Below, piece by piece: positions 59,888 to 64,000 of a stretch of 64,000 nucleotides of DNA. The translations under genes and the position numbers were made by a program. How positions within the stretch are numbered: the first letter of the stretch is position 1; each line of letters opens with the position of its first letter. Below the pieces are notes generated by a model. That model ran no database searches. It was not told the DNA's origin and saw only the letters and a list, made by a program, of their open reading frames with translations. The DNA comes from Asterella californica (lineage: Eukaryota; Streptophyta; Marchantiopsida; Marchantiales; Aytoniaceae), in contig JAYKYS010000001.1 in assembly GCA_036924285.1 (NCBI GenBank), positions 26,907,501 through 26,971,500 on the forward strand, given 5' to 3'.

Positions 59888-60335
59888 ATTTGAGAAACGA
59901 TCTTTCAGTCAAGGGGATTGAATAATGGGTGTCGTGCTGATTGCAGTGATATAAAATGGTCCTACCTTTGGGTTGGTTTTTCTCTCAAAATGGTCGATTG
60001 AAGTTGACTATAACAATTGAGAGACAGAAGTAAAATCGTTTTGCTTGGATTAGGATGAGTTGTTTTATGAGCATGGAATCAAATCTCCAAGTGAAAATTT
60101 CTAAGATTGGAGTGTGCCTTACCAGAATTACTACATGTGAAAGTTCAGCTCATTTGGTTAAGAGAAGGTGTTGGGGTCATGGATTTTAGCCACCATGGTT
60201 TGTAAAGCTCATAAGTTAGCACAAAAGAAAAGCTTGATCCATTTCGAGCAATTGGTTTGGGTTCTGATGTTGAAACTTCAGAGGGTAGTACTGAGTGGCC
60301 AGAGAGAATTTCCTCTGAAGTTTGAGCATAGGTGG
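59888..60335. other. Flank of the copia element
   Basis: No gene or RNA signal. The five bases before the LTR are GGTGG, which would be the target duplication if repeated after the 3' LTR outside the window. Confidence 0.5.
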
Positions 60336-60564
60336 TGTTGATATAGTCCCAAGCTCTAGTAGATCGACGGCTACCATTAGCCGGAGTGGTTAGGGTTGTT
60401 AGAGTTAGTTAGAGGGCTAACCCACCATTAGGGTTTCCCTTGTACTCACCTCCACTATATATACAGAGAGAGGCAAAGCCTCTCTCATCTCATTCCTATT
60501 TTACTTCCTTGTCTACTCGCTCTCTCTCTTCTTGGAGTGTCCTCGAAGTATCGATCTTTCTACA
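60336..60564 (+). repeat. 5' LTR of copia element, 229 bp
   Basis: Starts TGTTGATATAG and ends TTTCTACA, so it has TGT...ACA termini. It ends immediately before the primer binding site. The start is inferred because the 3' LTR is not visible. Confidence 0.75.
60454..60486 (+). promoter_or_regulatory. LTR TATA box and R-region hairpin
   Basis: ACTATATATA at 60454-60463 is a good TATA element. Directly after it, 60466-60474 and 60478-60486 form a perfect 9 bp hairpin (GAGAGAGGC / GCCTCTCTC) with an AAA loop. Transcription should start about 30 bases downstream of the TATA element. Confidence 0.7.
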
Positions 60565-60582
60565 TGGTATCAGAGCTGGTGA
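60565..60582 (+). other. Primer binding site for initiator tRNA-Met
   Basis: TGGTATCAGAGCTGGTGA directly follows the LTR. TGGTATCAGAGC is the complement of the 3' end of plant initiator methionine tRNA and is the usual copia primer site. Confidence 0.9.
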
Positions 60583-61216
60583 GAGTGTGTGTCCCTTGCT
60601 GATGAGCAAGATGGAGATTGGAGTACAGGAGAGAGCAGCCGGAGTTGTGCCTGATGTCGAGCACTATCCTGCTGATGCGTTCGGGTGAGGCGAAACCGTT
60701 TCTTTCGCCACCAGAAACTTTGAACGCGATTTTGGAGGCCTAGACGATTTTTTCTCGCTGATTTCTGTCGACCAGCCCTTCTAGGGCTGTCTTGTTCAGA
60801 AGGTGCGAATTGTGTACTGGGCCAAGTTTCAGTCGATTTGGAGATTTCCAGCGGCAGATTTTCAAACGGATCTTTTTCGACCAAAACGAAAGTTTTAGGA
60901 CTTGACTCCAAAACTAATCCTGTTTCCTAGCTATTTGAAAATTTCTGAAAATTTCAAGGGGTCGCACGCCCATTTTCGATCTCATTTGGTCTAGTTTCCA
61001 CCTTTCTTGGTGTGTTCTTTCGACGTTTCCGTCGTGTTTTGTACACCTACAGTTCGCGCACAGGTTCTTTTCTCGTTGTCGCTGCAGGAGGAGTTCGCGG
61101 AGTCACCTCGTTGTGACTTGTGACAACTCTTGATCACGCGGTGGGGAGAGACGAGTTTCGTGCAGTTTCTGGGAGGTTTTCCGCGTACAAAACAGTGCAA
61201 TTTCGACATAGCAGCT
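60583..61216 (+). other. Copia untranslated leader
   Basis: No coding signal before the gag ATG. The retrotransposon packaging region would be expected here. The frames at 60570-60911 (minus) and 61120-61335 (plus) are shadows. Confidence 0.6.
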
Positions 61217-64000
61217 ATGGCGGAGTCTGTGTCTTTGATCACTGGAGAGAAACTCGACAAGAACAACTACCAAGTGTGGAAGTTCCGGATGAAGACCTTC
61301 CTGCAGGGACAAGATCTATGGGATCTTATCACTGAGGAGGAGAAAGCGCCTGAAGTGCCAATTTCTGATCCGAAATTCAAGGAGTGGAAGAAGCGCTCAT
61401 ATCAGGCTATTCACTACATCGCGCTGACAGTTTCAGCATCGATGATCAGTCACATCCAGGATTGTGATACGCCCAAGAAAGCTTGGGATGCACTCGCGCA
61501 TCTGTTTCAATCCGGAACAGAGGCGCGGAAGCTGCAATTGCTGCAGCAGTTCAATACCGTGAAGAAGGGGTCGATGTGCATAAACGACTATGTGAACGGG
61601 GTCAAGCAGCTCGCGGATCAGTTATCTTCTGTCAAAGTCGAGATTGATCCCACTGTCTTGATTGGAGCCACATTGCAGGGACTGCCTGCAGAGTACAAAC
61701 AGTTCATAACATCGATTTCGACCAGAGAACCTCTTCCGCGGTTTGATGAGCTTGTTCCTATGATGTTAGGAGAGGAGGTGCGCCTACTGGGGAGTTCTAC
61801 TTCGACGGGTCAGCAAGAATCTGTCTATTTTGCAGGTTCTGGAGGATCTCGAGGTAGGGGTCGTTGCAAAGGTGCTGGACGTGGACGGGGTCGCGGACAG
61901 CAACAGCAATCGCAGCAGAACCAGCAAAACCAGCAACAGTCTGGTGGTTCCAACAACAATCAGAGAAGAGCGCCTGGTTCCTGCAACTACTGCAAGAAAC
62001 AAGGCCACAATGCGAATCAGTGCTACAAGAAGCATAACGATCAGAGACAACACGACAACAACCCCCAACAAGGTAACAGCAACCAGCAAGGCTATGCAGT
62101 CACTGAGCATGTCTATTCGGAGCAGTTGCTGATTACTACGCATCAGAGTTATGCGGCTTTCGAGCCGCAGACTGACTGGGTGATCGACTCTGGCGCCACC
62201 AGTCACATGACTCCCCATCGGGAGTGGGTTACTTCACTCGAGCCTGTGGAGACTCCACAGTTTATGGTCACAGGAGATGACACCAAGCACAAGATCCAGC
62301 ACAAGGGTAACATTCCACTTGACATTCCTGCCTCAACGTTTACTGGTATACGGAATGTCTTACATGTACCTACATTGACTAGAAACCTGCTATCTGTAGG
62401 ACAGTTGATAGAGCAGGGTCTGCAAGTGCGCTTCAATAAAGATGGATGCTTTATTGAAGATTCGAATGGCACTGTCATAGCTCGAGGTATCAAGAGTGGT
62501 AGGCTGTTTAAACTAGATGCATCTGCGCCTAAGTTACAGGCTGCCATGTATGGACAGAGTGGTCCAGTAGTGTCTGACATTGACATCTGGCACAAGCGAA
62601 TTGGGCACATGAACTTTCAGAGGCTGAAAAGCCTTCCGAGTTCTGACCTGGTTACAGGTCTGCCCAAATTCGAATCCAGTGAGCCCACTGGAGTCTGTGC
62701 AGCATGTCAATTCGGCAAGCAAGCTAGACAGCCCTTTAAGGGATCAGGTAGTAGAGCGAACAAGCTTCTGGAGCTTGTTCACACTGATGTATGGACTGCT
62801 TCTCAGCCAAGTATGACCGGTTTCCAGTACTTCGTGTCGTTCATTGATGATCATTCGCGTTATACTTGGATCTATTTGTTGAGAAACAAGTCCTCTGCCG
62901 AAGTACTGTCAGCATTTCAGACTTTCCGCAAGTTGGTGGAGAAACAGTCTGGAGCATCTATCCTCTGTCTAAGATCTGATGGAGGAGGCGAGTTTCTTTC
63001 TGGAGAGTTCGATGCATATCTGCGTGAGCATGGCATTCGACGCCAGAAGACCTGCAGTTACAGTCCGCAGCAGAACGGGGTTGCGGAGCGCAAGAATCGA
63101 CACATAGCAGAAGCTGCTCGTGCGATGTTGAACGAGAAGACCATGCCTAGACCTTACTGGGCAGAAGCTGTTTCATGTGCGGTGTATCTGATGAACCGGA
63201 CGCCTACAGCGGCAGTCCACAGCAAGACACCGATGGAGGTCTTCACAGGCAGTAAGCCTGATTACTCTTTCCTTAAAGTTTTCGGATGTATCTGTTATGT
63301 GCACATACCTGATGAAAGACGTAAGAAACTAGATCCGAAAGCAGATAGATGTATCTTCCTTGGTTATGCTTCTGATACGAAAGGATATAGGTGCTACAAT
63401 CCTTCGTCCAAGCAGTTCTACATCAGTAGAGATGTCGTTTTTGATGAGCTACAGTCTTGGTTTGCACCTGCACCTGTGATAGCCATCCCTGTACCTACTG
63501 TAGAACCAAGGAGTCAGTCCACTGTAGTACCTCAGAGTAGTACGTTGAGTGGAGGATCTGGAGAAGTCACTGATTCCAGATCAGAATCGGTTGCACATAG
63601 AGCTGATGTTAACGCTGGAGTCCACGTAACACAGCCTAGTGGAACTAGTGTAGTTTCTACACAGGATGAGCGCGTGCTATTGCAGCGTATGTTTGACTCA
63701 TCCAGATATGTGGATCTTCCACATCCACTGGATAGTTTGTCCCAGACCTTGGCGTCTACGTCAGATCAGTTGCAAGGGGAGGTGACTAGTGCACCAATTA
63801 CCTCTCGCAGATCTGAGCGGCCAAAACATCCAGTGAGTAGGTATATGCATGAAGGTTTTCTTGCTGCGCACCATGCATATATGGCCAATGTTCTTCAGGA
63901 ACAGGAACCGAGTTCGCTTGAGGAGGCGATGCACAAGGCCCAATGGGTAAGTGCTATGGAAGCTGAACTTGCTGCGCTTCATCACCAACAGACTTGGGAG
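61217..64000 (+). CDS. Copia Gag-Pol polyprotein, 928 codons visible, 3' end outside window
   Basis: Open from ATG 61217 to the last base without a stop. Gag starts MAESVSLITGEKLDKNNYQV. The nucleocapsid knuckle CNYCKKQGHNANQC is at residues 256-269, after a Gly/Arg/Gln-rich stretch. The aspartic protease motif DSGATSHM is at 324-331. The integrase zinc finger uses H459, H464, C494 and C497. The integrase catalytic triad is D524 (HTDVW), D588 (RSDGGGEF) and E624 (GVAERKNR), with exactly 35 residues between D588 and E624. The C-terminal part includes VFGCICYVHIP and FLGYASDTKGYRCYNP. The last visible residues, EEAMHKAQWVSAMEAELAAL, start the reverse transcriptase region. All visible catalytic residues are intact, and base composition is GC-richer than the flanks. 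Confidence 0.95.
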   Translation, partial: MAESVSLITGEKLDKNNYQVWKFRMKTFLQGQDLWDLITEEEKAPEVPISDPKFKEWKKRSYQAIHYIALTVSASMISHIQDCDTPKKAWDALAHLFQSGTEARKLQLLQQFNTVKKGSMCINDYVNGVKQLADQLSSVKVEIDPTVLIGATLQGLPAEYKQFITSISTREPLPRFDELVPMMLGEEVRLLGSSTSTGQQESVYFAGSGGSRGRGRCKGAGRGRGRGQQQQSQQNQQNQQQSGGSNNNQRRAPGSCNYCKKQGHNANQCYKKHNDQRQHDNNPQQGNSNQQGYAVTEHVYSEQLLITTHQSYAAFEPQTDWVIDSGATSHMTPHREWVTSLEPVETPQFMVTGDDTKHKIQHKGNIPLDIPASTFTGIRNVLHVPTLTRNLLSVGQLIEQGLQVRFNKDGCFIEDSNGTVIARGIKSGRLFKLDASAPKLQAAMYGQSGPVVSDIDIWHKRIGHMNFQRLKSLPSSDLVTGLPKFESSEPTGVCAACQFGKQARQPFKGSGSRANKLLELVHTDVWTASQPSMTGFQYFVSFIDDHSRYTWIYLLRNKSSAEVLSAFQTFRKLVEKQSGASILCLRSDGGGEFLSGEFDAYLREHGIRRQKTCSYSPQQNGVAERKNRHIAEAARAMLNEKTMPRPYWAEAVSCAVYLMNRTPTAAVHSKTPMEVFTGSKPDYSFLKVFGCICYVHIPDERRKKLDPKADRCIFLGYASDTKGYRCYNPSSKQFYISRDVVFDELQSWFAPAPVIAIPVPTVEPRSQSTVVPQSSTLSGGSGEVTDSRSESVAHRADVNAGVHVTQPSGTSVVSTQDERVLLQRMFDSSRYVDLPHPLDSLSQTLASTSDQLQGEVTSAPITSRRSERPKHPVSRYMHEGFLAAHHAYMANVLQEQEPSSLEEAMHKAQWVSAMEAELAALHHQQTWE

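Larger units (their letters stand above)
60336..64000 (+). mobile_element. Ty1-copia LTR retrotransposon, 5' part, coding frame intact
   Basis: 5' LTR, tRNA-Met primer site, a 634 bp leader after the primer site and an uninterrupted gag-pro-int frame up to the window edge. Order gag, protease, integrase with the reverse transcriptase just beginning at the edge is diagnostic of Ty1-copia. The right half, including RT, RNase H and the 3' LTR, is outside the window. Confidence 0.93.

Overview
This is a stretch of eukaryotic nuclear DNA from a land plant. It contains multi-exon genes with GT-AG introns, a Ty1-copia element primed by plant initiator tRNA-Met, and a tRNA-derived SINE. A Tctex-type dynein light chain gene points to a lineage with flagellate sperm (bryophyte, lycophyte or fern grade), because seed plants with pollen tubes have generally lost axonemal dynein. 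The Ty3/gypsy relic and the MULE/SWIM-type transposase relic fit a moss- or liverwort-like genome. That assignment is an inference; no species can be named.

Genes. I reconstructed three host genes exon by exon. (1) A 17-exon DCAF13/SOF1 WD40 gene lies on the minus strand at 3742-9122 and encodes 450 residues (ribosome small-subunit processome). (2) A 5-exon DYNLT/Tctex1 dynein light chain gene lies on the plus strand at 25183-30524 and encodes 112 residues; its last exon sits behind a 3.2 kb intron. (3) A probable cyclin-box protein with a very acidic N-terminal region lies on the minus strand at 33939-36336 and encodes about 502 residues in about five exons. These genes are not functionally linked in any obvious way.

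Layout. 1-3741: no recognisable gene. 3742-9122: DCAF13. 9123-16026: intergenic DNA, a two-part dispersed repeat (second copy at 31730-32173) and a 2.8 kb insertion. 16027-20881: a decayed MULE-like DNA transposon with about 220 bp terminal inverted repeats and an 8 bp target duplication. 20882-25182: intergenic. 25183-30524: DYNLT. 30525-33938: repeat mosaic and possible gene remnants. 33939-36336: cyclin-like gene. 36337-41821: sparse DNA with one unexplained 147-codon ORF. From about 41.8 kb the window is TE and satellite territory. It holds a SINE, a gypsy gag-protease relic, inverted satellite arrays built on a GATATC palindrome, two decayed unrecognised ORFs, tandem duplications of 135 bp and 614 bp, and the 5' LTR plus first 928 codons of an intact Ty1-copia element that runs off the right edge.

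Main oddities: a 142 bp tandem duplication across a DCAF13 5' splice site whose only base difference removes the decoy splice site; a scattered class of near-perfect short-loop hairpins; about three dozen copies of a GATATC palindrome shared by three satellite arrays; and decayed ORFs whose stops are all TAG or TAA, as expected from C-to-T decay.
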